Shown: positions 1 through 12,996 of the stretch, one piece after another
Layout of the letters: each line of letters begins with the position of its first letter
How positions within the stretch are numbered: the stretch's first letter is position 1
Assembly (NCBI GenBank): GCA_021234535.1
Contig: CM037849.1
Coordinates: forward strand, 310,001 to 374,000
Source: Stichopus chloronotus
Lineage: Eukaryota; Echinodermata; Holothuroidea; Aspidochirotida; Stichopodidae
Direction of reading: 5' to 3'
Length of the DNA stretch: 64,000 nt
Notes under the pieces: model-generated
The model's input: only the letters and a program-made list of their open reading frames with translations
The model's database searches: none
What the model was told of the DNA's origin: nothing
Position numbers and translations under genes: made by a program

Positions 1-314
1 GATGAGAGGTACGCCTTCACAGAGAGCCGTCGGTGTATCGAGGCCAGTTTTACAGCCATATGGTAATGCAAGCCCCCTTCGGCGTGCTTCACTAAGTAGC
101 ATACCCACTGCAAGACCTTTGCACCAATATGTGCAAAGTTATCCAGGAATTTGTTAGCAAAACTTTGTCTGGTGGGAGTTGCACCAATGTCCGCCTGACT
201 GTAAGTTAAAAGGTACACCGAACGTATCTGACGTGCACCAAGTTCGTCTCCCTCTCCCTGTATCCCCATCGAATTGCTTGTAGTGTCTTCTCTATTTGTG
301 CTCGAAGCCGCCAT
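1..314 (-). pseudogene. CRESS/HUH Rep-like gene, N-terminal part (copy 1, cut by window edge)
   Basis: Reading leftward from an ATG at 314 (good context, G at +4), the frame encodes an HUH-type replication endonuclease N-terminus with a motif I-like LLTYSQAD and a motif II-like GGLHYHMAVKL. The remainder lies outside the window. It is the duplicate of 53449-53762. At 27-29 this copy has an Arg codon where the other copy has a stop, so this arm is open through the visible part. Whether it is an endogenised viral gene or a cellular Rep transposon cannot be told from this fragment. Confidence 0.7.
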
Positions 315-634
315 GATGACAAAATCAGATCGTGTATTGCTTTCCAAGTATGTTATCGTTCGAAAAGCACATTGTCTATCTCACATGCCAGGCTTTTCAT
401 TCCGAATTTCCCATCCCTTTACTGGAAATAGGTAGCAGTATTTTAGACAGCGCCCTCTTCTGGCCTTAGATGGCATTTTAAATACAGCAGCAAGCACGGC
501 AACCACATACCCCCCCCCCCCCTCCTCTTTTTGTTACGCACCCTGACCTAAAATGGTTTACCCTTAAATCCTTCGCAAAGTCGGCTTGACTAACAGTGAG
601 CATATCGGTCCTCTATATTTGTACAGTAATTCAG

Positions 635-816
635 ACAATCGCAGCCAAAAGTAAATGAAGCAAAACCCCGTTCCCCCGTTGCAATGTTCGTACATTGTTT
701 TAGTCACAAGCAATCATTTCAAACCTAACCAAAATGAACCAACATTGATGGAGGGGGATGGGAAGGAAAATGTACCTTAAATGTCTACTTGTTTAATTCA
801 TTTTGGCGGCGATTGT
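635..816. mobile_element. 182-bp MITE, copy 1
   Basis: A short element bounded by 16-bp terminal inverted repeats (ACAATCGCCGCCAAAA in copy 2; one mismatch in the left end here). It has no coding capacity. Other copies lie at 54085-54266 (the duplication partner) and 49490-49671 (independent position). No clear target-site duplication is visible; the flanks read CAG on the left and AGC on the right. Confidence 0.75.
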
Positions 817-1149
817 AGCTACGATTAAGCCTTCACGCAGTACAATCTATAGGCCTGCTGTACTAATGAAGGCTTGCATGCTACGCGTAACGCATGAGCC
901 TACTTCCTTTCAGTTGTGCAATTGTGCACAAAGTGTTGAGACGTGACTCCGCCTCTTGGTGACGTTTTGATGAATATCCACATTATTCTATTTTTGTCGC
1001 GACGTCATTTTCAGGGGCTGTAAATGAGATCGCATAGCAAGTTGGCCGGCTGTTGAATTCCTATATGTATGCCATGTAGGCCCAATTATTACATATACTA
1101 CTAAAGTACGGATTTGCATGATGAAGTATGATCATCTTTTGGACTAATA

Positions 1150-1168
1150 AAACACACACACACACACA
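1150..1168. repeat. (CA)n microsatellite
   Basis: A short CA dinucleotide run, conserved in the duplicate near 54601-54618. Confidence 0.8.
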
Positions 1169-3230
1169 ATAGCCTGCTGCATTACATGCTCTATACAGCC
1201 AGCTGTTGTGCCAAGGCCTCTGTACATATAGTATCTTCATTAGCAAGCGTTCAGGTCTCTGTGAGATACTATTGCAATCACATTAATCTCACATTGTTAT
1301 TAAAAATTGGTTTCCTTAAGCCAATGAACATTAAATTATTTCTGTTGCATTGTGTGCTAATTGGGAAAACTTTTTTTTTGTTCAGTCACCCTCTCTAAAA
1401 ACTGTCTGACTGAGCAATAAGGCTTATTATAAAATCTCACATGCATGGTAACTTCCTGTCAATGCACAAAGCTCGGAGTGCAAAGTGTGGTAAGGAATTG
1501 TTTACTGACACACCGTACAACTTCTTTATGCAAAGTCTGAAGTAGTTCTCCACAGGTCAAACGGGCTTGTTTACGAAATACTTTGGTTTTAATCGGTGTT
1601 GGGCTATCCCTTAATCACCACCATTTCTGAAACTGAAGCAGCCTCGTGGAACTGGTTACGATGGAGTCCCTGCTTGATCGGGCTTCAGACGTTGGGAATG
1701 ACTTCTATGGCCTCCGTCATTCCCAAAACTTGGGAAAACGTTCATTGTATTTAACTGGTGTCCCTTGATGATCTGGTGTCACAGATATAATTTTCCATTT
1801 TCTAGTCTGAGGGCAATCCCCCCCCCCCCTCTTAATATCGAACAATCAAATTCACGGACGTCCGTGCAATTATAAATGTCAAATCTTGAAGAAAGAGGGG
1901 TTTTTTTGCCACACAGAGCAAGGACACCACCTGTTCCTTTCGACCTCATTTCTTCAGTATTTAAAAGGTTACTCGAAAATTGAGTTTATCTTGCAGGGAT
2001 TGGTGATAAACTCTGTTTCTGAATTATTAAACGTTAGGCTTGATATAGTCACCAATTCATGTAGTTACTAAAGTGTATGTCAGTGGCAGGCCTACGGTTT
2101 CATCCACAGATCTGTGGTTACATTCTTTACTCCACCTTATCTTGGTCTGTAACTAACAATAGTGTCGTATTTGATTTCGTGACGCTTACTACTAAGGTTA
2201 CACAAAATTACACTCCACCTGCCAAGAGACTACATTAACTTTACTTTTACATCCGCTGAACTTAACGTTAGCTCAAAGCACTGCAACTAAAGAAGAAAGG
2301 AAGAGAACCAAACGTTAACTACTGCTGTCATGGTCTATCTTATTCTACAAAATGGTTGCTCCTCCCAAACCGTGAGAGGAAATGGGTCAGAACAATAGAG
2401 AATGTTGTCAACAAGGGGGAAGCAGTATGTAAGTAATGGCAGTCTAGCCTATGTAAGTTAATAATAATTATAAGGCATTGTAAGAATATCAGTATCACTA
2501 TTAAAGGAATGAAATTTTCAAAGACAATAAAGTACAAGATAAATCTTTTTATCTTAAATAATGTGGTCACGCCAGGTAAGCTGATAATCCTATACATCAA
2601 CATATTAAACAATTCAACAATTCTTTAATAAAAGTGACCATGTTGGATAAATATTTTAAAACAGTAACACTACCTTATGAAGGCCTTCAACTTGTTAGTA
2701 ACCTAGATTATAGCTGAACTAGCCCATGTGGTAAATACTGGTAAATACAGAACTGATAGGTTGCCAAGGGAAGCATTGATCGGAACAACCACTGTATAGA
2801 TCTGGGTCTCTAGCCTGTAGGCACGAATGTTGATCAAGCGAAAGTGTTTGGAGCGAACTCAAAATAATATATTCCTATGCAGTGTTTTGTTCATGGTAGA
2901 TTTCAGATGATTAAGTTTTGACACTTTAGCCAAGGAAAACAGACCCTAAAGTTGTTTGAAAAGTATCTTTGTATGGTGAAGATAAAGTGACGGCTCATCA
3001 GTTCATTTCAAAGTAAACAAACGCAAAACAAAATTTTCCCACGTGTTAACTTAAAGATTGTTCACCCACGGGCACAGAAGGTAGCGCACCTCTATTAATT
3101 GGGGTAGCATACCTCAATTAATTAATAAGGATATGCTTCCTTAAGAGAGCGGGAAACTTTTTCTTATGTTATTAAAATCCAAGCTTTGAGTACCTGATGT
3201 ACTCTGTAAGCCACCAATAGCCGATAATTT
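1169..3230. other. Non-coding part of the duplication arm
   Basis: No gene is supported. The short open frames here lack family motifs and are not kept intact in the duplicate (for example 1886-2071 has a different start in the other arm). It contains a poly-C tract near 1819 and a TCACGGACGTCCGTGCA palindrome-like stretch near 1851. Confidence 0.5.
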
Positions 3231-3234
3231 ACGA

Positions 3235-4195
3235 TTCTGTTGTTTATTAAGTCTAACTGCGGGTCTCATTTTTATCAGCTGCTGTGTTCCTCAAGGATAT
3301 TATACTTTAATGACCTTCATAATGACATTAGTTTTTTTCCGTACTGTCTCGTATGCTGATGATACTAGCCTGTTTTTCTTCCTGTCCCAATATTACATTC
3401 CTTTTACACAATGTCCAGAAGAAGTTTATTAATGTACGTAATTGGTTTTGTGTGAACAAAGTGTCACTTAATGGTAAGAAAACTACCTTCATTGTATTCT
3501 GTTCACCTTCTAAGAAGCTCAGTTTTACCTCTAGTAGCATTCATCTCTGTGGTGAAAATATACTTATCTACAATGTCACCAAATTTCTTGGTGTTCTTTT
3601 AGACAGACACCTTACCTGTAATAACCATATTCAGTATATTGGCGGTTAAGTCTCTGAAGGAGTCGGCATCCTCAATAGTCTTAGATATATTCTTCCTAGA
3701 CACATTGCGATTACATTGTACAACATCCTTATACTCCCTTACTTCACTTATTGTAATATTGTTTGGGGAGGCAACTGTGCTACTAGGTTGCAGTCTCTCT
3801 TTATTCTCCAGAAGCGAGGTATTCGTAATGTTTTTAATGTCGATTTCCTTCATCACACCGAACCGATTTGAAAGTTTGATATATGACATAAACAGGTTGC
3901 TTTATACGTTTCTATTTTCGTATTAAGTTGGCTGAGCAATATTTCTTCTAATATTTTTTGTTAATTATTTTCAGTGACGTGGGAGTACCCATTATTATCC
4001 TAGTCGTGTCCACTACAGTCTTTCCATACCACACGTCACGCGTAATTCCTCACAACTTACTCTCCGTTACATTGGTGCCAATACTTGGAATGACATGCCC
4101 ATCTTTGTGAGCTTCGTGTTGCCACTTTCTTATTTTGCACGCTCCACGTTATCGTCTTTAATATAAATTGAGATTGGAATAAATTTAGAATGAAT
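3235..4195 (+). mobile_element. Degenerate LINE: reverse transcriptase C-terminal half
   Basis: The translation carries the RT catalytic box YADDTS at about 3350, preceded by a remnant of the PQG box (CVPQG), then W..NK..LN..KT, the TKFLGVLLD block near 3578-3605, and LILPYFTYCNIVWG. A further-downstream RYIGANTWNDMPIF block is typical of CR1/L2-type non-LTR elements. Reading requires several frame changes (near 3650 and 3880-4050), so it is dead. The 3' end reads GAATGAATGAATT, like the short tandem tails of CR1/L2-group LINEs; the clade assignment is tentative. An equally broken copy sits in the other duplication arm. Confidence 0.85.
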
Positions 4196-4199
4196 GAAT

Positions 4200-7100
4200 T
4201 ACAACTTCCCAGTGTCTTATCTGTCGGATACTACCTTACTGATACGTAGATTTGAAGGAGACTGTACAAATTCGAGACAGTTTTGAATATCGAATACATA
4301 TTTAATTGTAGTAACAACATTAACGTGGTAATAATATTTACGTGCATGAATGCACAGCTTTTAGATTCATGCCTACAGGTTTGTACTTATTCAAATCAAT
4401 TCATCATTCCCTGCAATCGTTATTGGATATTTGTCTGTAATGCGATATGAACATTGTATCGATTATCAAAATCTTTCACTTGGTGTGTCTTTCAAGGAAA
4501 GGACAACAAATAAAATAGTTATATCATAAATATAAATAGTAGTGGTATGCTATTTAATTAGTAGTGGGCTATCTAAAGTAGAGACTATGTTGTTCTAATT
4601 CCTGTATATTCAAAATGAAGATCACTCTTGCCAGTGGTAAACCAATAACAGTCGGTTTTTCCTTACTGGAGACGGTCCTATTACATGCTGTTCTGATCAT
4701 TACAATTATAATTAATAATCATGGGAGAATAAGAGCTTACCTTCATTAATCTGACGAGAGATAGACATAGCCTTATGCAGGTTTACGATCTATGAAGGTA
4801 ATTACTGAGTGTAATACGTAATGAGAGATTATCTCTGTAAAGAATACTCTATTGATGTTAAGACAGATCGACATGGTTGTTTGTTTTTCAATTATGACGA
4901 CAACAGTCGAAGGTCGAACATGTTAAAACCTTATAAGACATTATATGTATATTAAAATGTCTAATAATGAGAATGTTTGGTACTCTAAGTGAATACGAAC
5001 ACAAGGTAAAATACAGAAGAGGGGTTCAAGAGGTCGAGACCCCCCCTCTCTATTTTTCAGGGGCATTTTTTTTTTCATAGAGAAACGACGACAGTCGAAG
5101 TTGCTCTTCCATATTCATAAGTCACCTGGCTTAGTCACTATGAGGTCAGCAAATTATCGGCTGCTTATCAATCAATTGGTCTACCGTAAATTTGTCTAGT
5201 GAGTTTGCCTGTAGTATCGGTTGCGGCACACCGACATACATCCGCCCCCAGTCAGTATTTCGAAGGTTTTACCAACCACGAACCAAAGATTATTTGCATG
5301 ATTTGAAGGAACATCCTTTCCCAAAAAGTTGAACTAACCATGCTACTGGTAAAACATAACTCCATTAGGTTATATTTTCAGGAAACAGTGAAGGGTTTTC
5401 TAATTTCAAACAAAATTTTATGACAATCTTGCCAAAAGTAAAAGAGACCCATGTAAATAAGTTTCTTCATGGTATCCATGAAATTACTGTCTTGTTTAGA
5501 GTTTTCAACAAGTGGTGGGAATAAATTAAAGTCAATTTTAAGTTAATGTCCACAATCGAGAGTTGACCAGAAGTTACAATAGACGAATTGATATTTATTT
5601 CACTTTAAAATTACCATATAACATCAGGTCAAACAACGCAATGTCATTTTTTCAATTTCTTTAGGTTTTGGTACCAATTACAGGCCTGCGGTTGCGAATA
5701 AAAATCAAACATTCGACTTATCATGCGCGTTGATTTGGGGGACGCAGGGGGATATGTCCCACACTTTTTTTCTTTTCTTTTTTTTTTGAGAGGAGAGGAC
5801 ACTAACACATTTGTCCTGCATCTTTTTGCAACCTGAAGTAAAACAAATAATAAATCTTAGTGGAAGTGTAAAAAGGTAAAGAAAATTAGTTGAAATTAAT
5901 ACAGACAGATTGCAAAGTGCCATTTCAGGCAATATGGGAGTCATTTTCGTCAAAACTTTTTCCAATACGCTATGCGCCAATACTGGTGGCGCTCCACTTT
6001 AATTTCTATACGCAGCCCTAATATAGTATTTTCATAGTAACATTCTAATTAGTGAGTTACACTTTTTTTTTTCTTTATATTTGGCTAAGTATTGCATAAA
6101 GGAGGTTTTCTGGTTGAATGTATAAATAGGAGTGTTAAAAGACCAACACACAATTCGTAATATCAAAAAACGTTTACTTTAAAAAGTTTTCAGCAACAAA
6201 ACTTATACAGAAAACCCTTTGTTTAAAGTCATGTTTTTAAACAAAAATATTCAATATATTCACTGCACTTTATCTTAAACTTCCAGACACGAGATTTTGT
6301 CTAAAATTGAAAAAAAATATTTCTAACTATTTAAGAAAGTTCTTTCACTTAATGTTAAGTGACGTCTGCTTAACTTTTCAGACTTTTGCATTAAAAATGA
6401 AAAGAACGAACTATCCATTTGTTCATTGCCTCACAGTTTATTACTAGAAAATGGTAATTGAATAAAAATTTACAAAAGTAGAATCATCGTTAAAATCGTA
6501 TGTATCTCAATGTATGATTTAATTAACTTAACACTAGTGGAGGAATATTATACCATTGTACTGCTGATGATACCATGTGTAATCTCAAAATAAACAAGGT
6601 GGTGCAACATTAAATGTCAGAAAGTACTGTACTATGAAGACCTATATAAACCATAATAACTATTCCAGGACCTGCAAATGAAACAAGGATCAAAGTGTAG
6701 TTCCAGTAAAATTTTACCCTTACGTACTTTATCAGTAGCCCTAAATGTAATGTGTTATTGTGGAGGCAAACATGAATAAGTTTTTCTACAATTTACCAGA
6801 AATTGAATACACTTTGACAGTATTTCACAAGTATATTGAAGGAAAGGTTTTTATTAGATACCATATATTAATTTCCGTGATGTGCTCAATTAGAAAGAAA
6901 ACTAATGTAATTATTTCTAATAATTGATATTCATGGATTTTTCCTTAATTTAGATAAACGGTATTAAGTTTAGAGAGATTCAACTAGAAATCTTCTTCAG
7001 TCAAACGTGTCATGATGAGGCCTAATGTAAAAACGGCCTTTGGAAAGCGAGTTATTCTTTTTAATGTAACTTAATGACAAATAACTTCCTAAGTAATGGA

Positions 7101-8100
7101 TTTCACCGGACAGATCAATATTATGTCTATCCTTTAAAAACTCAAACAAAGCAACTTATACAACACATGGTTTGAAAGCTATAAAAGTTCACAAAAATAA
7201 ATAAAATTTTAAAAGCTTTGAATAGTATTTCAATATTTCACGGACTACAAACTTTCAATAATTCATGAGAGAAATAAATATTTAATGTCACATAAATAAA
7301 AAAGTATTACGAATAAATGTATCAAGTAAACACGTCATTGTAAACAGGCTAATTGCAATTTGAATTATAAACAAAATAAAATAAATTGGAAATTTAAATG
7401 AAAATTCAAATTGAACTGAATATTCCCAAAAGGTCTGCGAAGTACAAAACTTGTAACAGAAATAATTATTCACCTGCATCATTGACCCCAATCTACAGTT
7501 GGTTTCAAGTCTTCACAATAGCTTTGCTGACTCATGATGAAAGTTGTTTTTTTCGAAACGTTGCAATTTTTGTATATGTACTAAATGTTATCGCTGAAGA
7601 AATGTCGTGTTTTAAATATTCATATTTCGAAGAAGATTTTGTATTACTCTTACAGCTTAGAAGTTTAGAAGACATGTCTGAATACTTTAGAAGCTTATAC
7701 GCCGTTCTTAAGTATGCATACCTATTTTTTGGTCGATTTTCATTATTGGCTGTTACGTTTTATATATAAAAATACAAAATAAGGACATATATGAGTTGAT
7801 TTCTATTAGATTTAGTACAGGCCATATCTTACACTTAGGTATATGACTGCATTTGTCAGACGATAGGACGGAGATTTACATAGGTGCAAACTTTGAGACA
7901 ACAAAAGTTTTAGGTAGCTATACCTTAATGAACAAACGTAGACCACTGAAAATTCAAATCGTGATAACTTCTAATATTCGATTCGATACGATTCAATACA
8001 ACTAAAAAACAACCGAACCATGCGTATCTACATGATAAGCAGCAAACATGGTGCAAATTCGACTAATTACTTGTTGTCGATGTGTTGATTTGTTTCACAG
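4200..8100. other. Non-coding part of the duplication arm
   Basis: AT-rich sequence with no recognisable gene. The longest open frame (7398-7769, 123 codons) has no family resemblance, and its counterpart in the other arm is broken by a one-base deletion near 60993, so it is probably not coding. The part just before 8100 is presumably intron or flank of FReD pseudogene A. Confidence 0.5.
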
Positions 8101-8158
8101 ATAATGCAAAACAGTGGAAATGTTTATGCAATATTTGGCTTTCGTTCACGACTGACAG

Positions 8159-10260
8159 GAAGGACAACTGTTTCTCCAACCTGCGACAGAAATTTTTCTT
8201 GCATTGAAGGCCAACTCACCTGTGATGATAGCTATAGATGTGACACTAATGCAGATTGTGAGGAAAGAAACGGTCAAAGACAATGTTACTGTCGTGAAGG
8301 ATATGTTGGAGACGGTGTACACTGCCCATGGTCCATTCCTAAAGACTGTAAGCAACTGTATGACAATGGCGAGAGAACCAACGGAATCTATCAAATAAAA
8401 CCTACCAATTGGTCTGGGTCTCCATTTGATGTTTACTGTAATATGTCTGATGGCGGAGGTTGGGCTGTAAGTATTGTCATGTATTGTTCAATGTTTTGTC
8501 ATATTCTATTACTGGTCATTTTGACATTTCCTTTTTGTCTGAGTATTTCTTTTTTTTTCGGAACTTAGATATGTACGTAAACTAGTTTTAATTATAAAGT
8601 GCATTTTATTTGAAGGTTTTTCACTGAACGTCAGATAGATGACTCTCAAGATTTCTATCTTTTTGGGATGATTACAAAAACGGCTTTGGTGAGTATCGAT
8701 CTTGGTGAGTATTTGTGGATGGGAAATGACAAGCTACACAGTTTAACGAACTAAGAAAGATATGAACTTCGAATTGATATAGTAGATTACATTGGAGATC
8801 CATACATATTACGCTACCTACGATTATTTCCGTATCAGGGGTGAAGACGACAAATACAGGTTGAATCTAGGAAGCTATGCAGAGGGTATAATGCAGGTAT
8901 GTATAAGGTGTCTAAAATATAGTCTACATAAACCATGCACGCCATAACTTATTTCATTATACTGTAATATCATAACATGACACCGATACACTTTCATTAC
9001 CATAAACTTATTTTCATATAAAACTGAACATTTCTATGCCTTGTATTGAGAAAATGTTGTTGCTTTGTCCAGAAGAGGAACAATTGTCACAGTGATTTTA
9101 TTATGTGCAATAATTCAATTTAAAGTCACAGTAACAATCGAAAAAGTTATGCACTTATTTGTACAAAGTTCAGCCAGCTGTAGACATTAACGTAACTATA
9201 ACTTGTACTTTCAAATGACTCATCACTTTGTCATGACATAATCCATTAAAACTTTGAGAGTATTAATTACATTAACAAAGACATAAAGAAATTGACTTTG
9301 AGAACTACGAAATAAACTAAACGGATGATTTCATGTGAGGTTTGCTTGAAGGACAACATATTACCAATCCCTCTAAAAAAATTATGAATTAAGGAAAGTG
9401 AATGTAAAACAAGGAAAACAGACGAGTTCTAATGAAAGCAATTTAAGGTGAATTTATCTTTCAGAAATTCAAAGTTTCATCAAAGAAATTCCAAGTTTTG
9501 TTGGACAACACTAACAAAATACTGTGATATATCAAAGCGTTACTTTCAGTGAAATGAGAAATCATTATGGTCAATGAAAGGACACATATTGGAACTTCAT
9601 CACTGAAAGTATTCAAATGTTGGTCAAATTGTTACGTTAGTTAATATCTGCATGGTCACAATAAATTTTCCTTTTATTGGAATTGATTATTATTGATCAT
9701 CACAAATAACATCTCATTACATATGTACCTAGTTCATCACCAGGAATTCTTGTTCATGTTATACATCAAAGCACGAATCTCGAACTGCATTACTTAAAGA
9801 AAAAGTTGGTAATAATTATGCCAAAATATAATTTGCGGGTTAGCAATTTATCAGCAAAGATATGTTTTTCTTATGGCATGTACTATTCTGTGTGAACCAT
9901 ATCAACTTACCAAATTATTTCATCGTTCTTGAGGTTATTCTTTGACGAACCAAAATAACCAGCAATTCCAAACAAGGGACAATGACAAAGGACATGGTTG
10001 ATAACTATGATTTGATACCCGATGAATATCAAACTGCGCCCACCATTGTGATGGTGCCTGGTGGCACAGTGTTTCCTCTTATTGATGTTACGACTACTAC
10101 TATTACCAGTGTTTGTTCTTATTATTACTGTTATGACCACTCCTATTATCGTGATTATCATCTCCACAGTCCCAACCGCAGATACGATTTTCATTGGTGT
10201 CATCTTCCTGGATGCGAGTGTGATATGCAGTACACAGCAATGAAAGTTCGTGCACCATAG
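8159..10260 (+). pseudogene. FReD pseudogene A: TILa-EGF-FBG fragment
   Basis: Three exon relics of the secreted FReD family. Exon 8159-8466 encodes the end of TILa, an EGF-like domain (CDTNADCEERNGQ...CREGYVGDG) and the start of a fibrinogen domain (DCKQLYDNGERTNGIYQIKP, YCNMSDGGGW), ending at a GTAAGT donor. It has a 4-nt deletion near its start compared with genes B and C. Exon ~8626-8896 (FBG-b) has a stop at 8635-8637, another in the LTNQ region, an extra base, and a local duplication of GAGTATCGATCTTG-like sequence. Exon ~9934-10260 (FBG-c) has a stop at 9999-10001, although its end (MQYTAMKVRAP) is still readable. No signal-peptide or FBG1 exons were found upstream. Clearly dead. Confidence 0.9.
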
Positions 10261-11060
10261 GAAGGGTCTTGAAAGAAGTCGTAAAACCACTACCAGTAAG
10301 ACAACCAATATTATTGTAATTGTCATGACAAAAGAACTTTGAATCACACTGAGAACCGAGGCCTTACTCGAAATGCACAATATTGAAAATCGTAATAAAA
10401 AATGATCGCATCTTCAGTAAAATGTCTTCTGAAACATTTTACATCAATAATGTTAACTTGTGTTATATCACGTGATAAAGCAAGTCACCTGACAAACTTT
10501 CCTTGCTTAGGATGAAACATATTGCAAGTCTTATTTCGTCATGTTGTTTCCTCTTTTGGTAGATGCCAGAGTTGTCTTTGTGAAATCTTGCTTTCTGATT
10601 TTTAAATATTTATAGAGCAAAAATGTAAACGATATTTTAGGCCCGTATGCAGCCTTTTCAGTAGGAGAGAGGTTCCGATTTCACCACATGTAGAACATTT
10701 TACCCGACAATTATGACCAACATTAAAATTCATTATATATGTTGCTGACGTGGGCTTACTGTAATTGGCTGAGCGAAACTCCAGGTCTTGCTGTATAGGC
10801 TGAGCCCCCTCCCGCCTCCAGGATACCGGACTGTATTTTAGAGAGTAAACTTTATGCTGTCGGATCATAATAAAAATGCAGATCCATCTTTAGTCTGTTA
10901 AATGAGCATAGCTTTTTAGAGTATACTTCTATATCAAATAATAAGTAAAGGTCCCTTTTTGTGTAACAGTTACCTTGTGAAGAGAAAAGTCGTTCATGTT
11001 TTAGCACTACTGCGCTATACATTACGATAGAATTAATCGACGTTTTTAACAACAGTTATT
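10261..11060. other. 3' flank of pseudogene A
   Basis: No gene seen. It contains a degenerate CCAATATT where the other units have a CCAATAAAG polyadenylation signal. Short minus-strand open frames here show no family motif. Confidence 0.5.
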
Positions 11061-11064
11061 TTTA

Positions 11065-11340
11065 CTTAAACTGGTGCTGTGGTCGAGTGGATAAAGATGG
11101 TGGAATTTGAAGAAGTCAAGCTGAGTAACCAATAGTCTTGGGTCAGAGTAACATGGATTTTTTTCTTCCAAGAGAAATCTAAGATTTTTCCATCTGAATT
11201 GTCTTTGTGAAAAAAATGCTAAATTTGATTCAAAATTGTTCATATGGTAGTCACCCGACTTGAAGTTGTTATATTTTGGCCACAGGGTTCATCCTTACTT
11301 GTGGTCGCTTAGCGTAATAAAATAAATGCAATTCAAGCCT
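11065..11340 (+). mobile_element. Probable tRNA-derived SINE
   Basis: The sequence GTGGTCGAGTGGATAAAG near 11080 matches a Leu/Ser-type tRNA 5' region with an A box (TGGTCGAGTGG). About 60 bp downstream, TTGGGTCAGAGTAAC is a weakened B box. A non-tRNA body follows, ending near 11330 in an AATAAAATAAATGCAA tail. The anticodon arm cannot be folded convincingly, so an active tRNA is unlikely. No second copy was found in this window. Confidence 0.4.
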
Positions 11341-12960
11341 GAATTATCTCTTTTAATACATTTTTTTTACGAAATAACCAGCATTTCATCAAAGCAGGAT
11401 AAAAACACTAACTGTTGACTCATACGCAAGAGAAGGTAACAAAGGTCTAACTAGACAGCGATGAGTACAGAGTACACTGGGATACAGGGAAGAAATTCTA
11501 AACAAAGTATAATTGTTAAAATTATTTCATTGTTAGGCATAATTAAGATGTTTACACAGGAGACAAAGAGAGGGCTAGATACAAAGTATTGATGGGAAGA
11601 GAAAGAGGGGGGGGGGGGGATCTCCAGAGTCTACCACCAAATGATGTAACAGCTAGGGCATCAAATACACACGACGACATTAAATGAAATTCTTCACTAA
11701 AAATGACATCGGGCATCATTATATAAGAATCTCAAGGGTCTTACACTATGCTGTTGAAAATTAGAATTTGTTTCAAACAGCAGGTTATGTATCCAATAAA
11801 ATATGAGAAATTAAAGCAGAACAAATCAAGGTCCGTCTTTAAGGTCACAAAAATTCTACCTTCTGTCACAAAAGAATGCTGTCTTTTTCTTATCTTATGG
11901 ACAATAACAAAATACGGGAAATATACCTAATTGCCTTGACTTTGAATTTTCAACTTTCTCAAGGCCTTCCTGCTGACTTAGACATTTCAGTTTTCACACA
12001 TCTTGATGAGAGGAGAAATGTACAAAATAGCTGGTTTCATACTTAATCTCATTTTAAATAACCATCAAGATAAGTTATACACTGTTTTTACCACAGTCTA
12101 ATTAAAATACTGTTAAAGAGCAATTATTGAAGGGAAAGGTGATTCTCACATAAAAATATTTACGAAATATTCCTTGTAACAAATATTGTTCATGTACATT
12201 ATGAAAAAAGACAAACTCAAATTATCCCACATTTTCTGTGCAACAATATCTTTGCTTCTACAGTGGATTGAAACATTGCGAGGGTGCTAGACATATAAAA
12301 CTGCATTTGCCTGATAAACAGGCACAATAACAGCTCTTACTGATTTATTAGCAGAATGTGAAGTTAGTGATACATTTTAATAATTGTCATAAGTATTTCA
12401 TAAATTTAGTGATTGAACACATTCTATTACAACAGCGCAAGCGTCATGTTGTTTTCCTGTACAGTACTTGTAAGTTGCTTTATCTAAATTTAAATTTCGA
12501 TTTCGTTCATTCAACTTAGTAAAGTGCTAAGCATTAGTTTCACAAAAAAAAAAAAAAACACATTTCAGAGTGTGCTCCCAAAAATCTAGTTCACCTAAAC
12601 TTTCACTGTTTGTTCAACTGTTTTTCCTGAAACAGTATGAGTATCCAAACCAAAAGCAAAATCGAATACTCTTTTGCCTGTAATTTGGGTTATTTCTTCA
12701 ATTACGGGTAAAAAGGTGAGATCGTTTTTCTTAGTTATGTTATTGTACACATTTTATGCACTTGTGCAATTGGTGTTACTGTCATTAAATTAAAAAAAAT
12801 ATTTGGGATTTTTCAGCATGTTTTGCTTAAACTGTTGTTTATAAGTTTCACCTTAATATGGACGTTCAATGTACAGGTGAATGTGACTTACATTTATCCT
12901 TAAGATTTACTTGAGACACCCTACAAGTTCAAGTTCATTTTAAGTACAAGTTCACTTTAA
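11341..12960. other. Non-coding; partly paralogous to 47.9-48.4 kb
   Basis: No gene seen. Around 11435-11490 the sequence (GGTCTAACTAGACAGC, then ATGAGTAC) resembles 48050-48080, so the 3' flanks of unit A and gene C share ancestry. A poly-G run lies near 11607 and a poly-A run near 12543. Confidence 0.45.
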
Positions 12961-12964
12961 GAGG

Positions 12965-12996
12965 GTAATTACAGTGTTCCCAAACACTGTAATTAC
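12965..12996. repeat. Perfect 14-bp hairpin
   Basis: Arms GTAATTACAGTGTT and AACACTGTAATTAC are perfect reverse complements separated by a 4-base CCCA loop. There is no adjacent gene to regulate. It may be a palindromic MITE core or a replication-slippage product. Confidence 0.85.

Larger units (their letters stand above)
1..9692 (+). repeat. Left arm of a ~9.7-kb direct segmental duplication
   Basis: This arm matches 53449-63235 almost base for base in the same orientation, with scattered substitutions and small indels. It begins at the window edge, so the true left limit lies outside. The match stops near 9692: both arms share a TTGGAATTGATTATT stretch, then diverge. The arm contains the Rep-like fragment, a MITE, a LINE fragment and the 5' exons of FReD pseudogene A. 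Both arms share several disabling changes in the FReD exon, so the sequence was already dead before it was duplicated. Confidence 0.95.

Noticed and set aside
7398..7769. 123-codon open frame in the left duplication arm
   Set aside because: No domain is recognisable, and the near-identical copy at 60844-61214 is split by a one-base deletion, so coding selection is not evident.
9907..10380. 157-codon minus-strand open frame
   Set aside because: It is the antisense shadow of the FBG-c exon of pseudogene A, produced by its repetitive triplets; no motif of its own.
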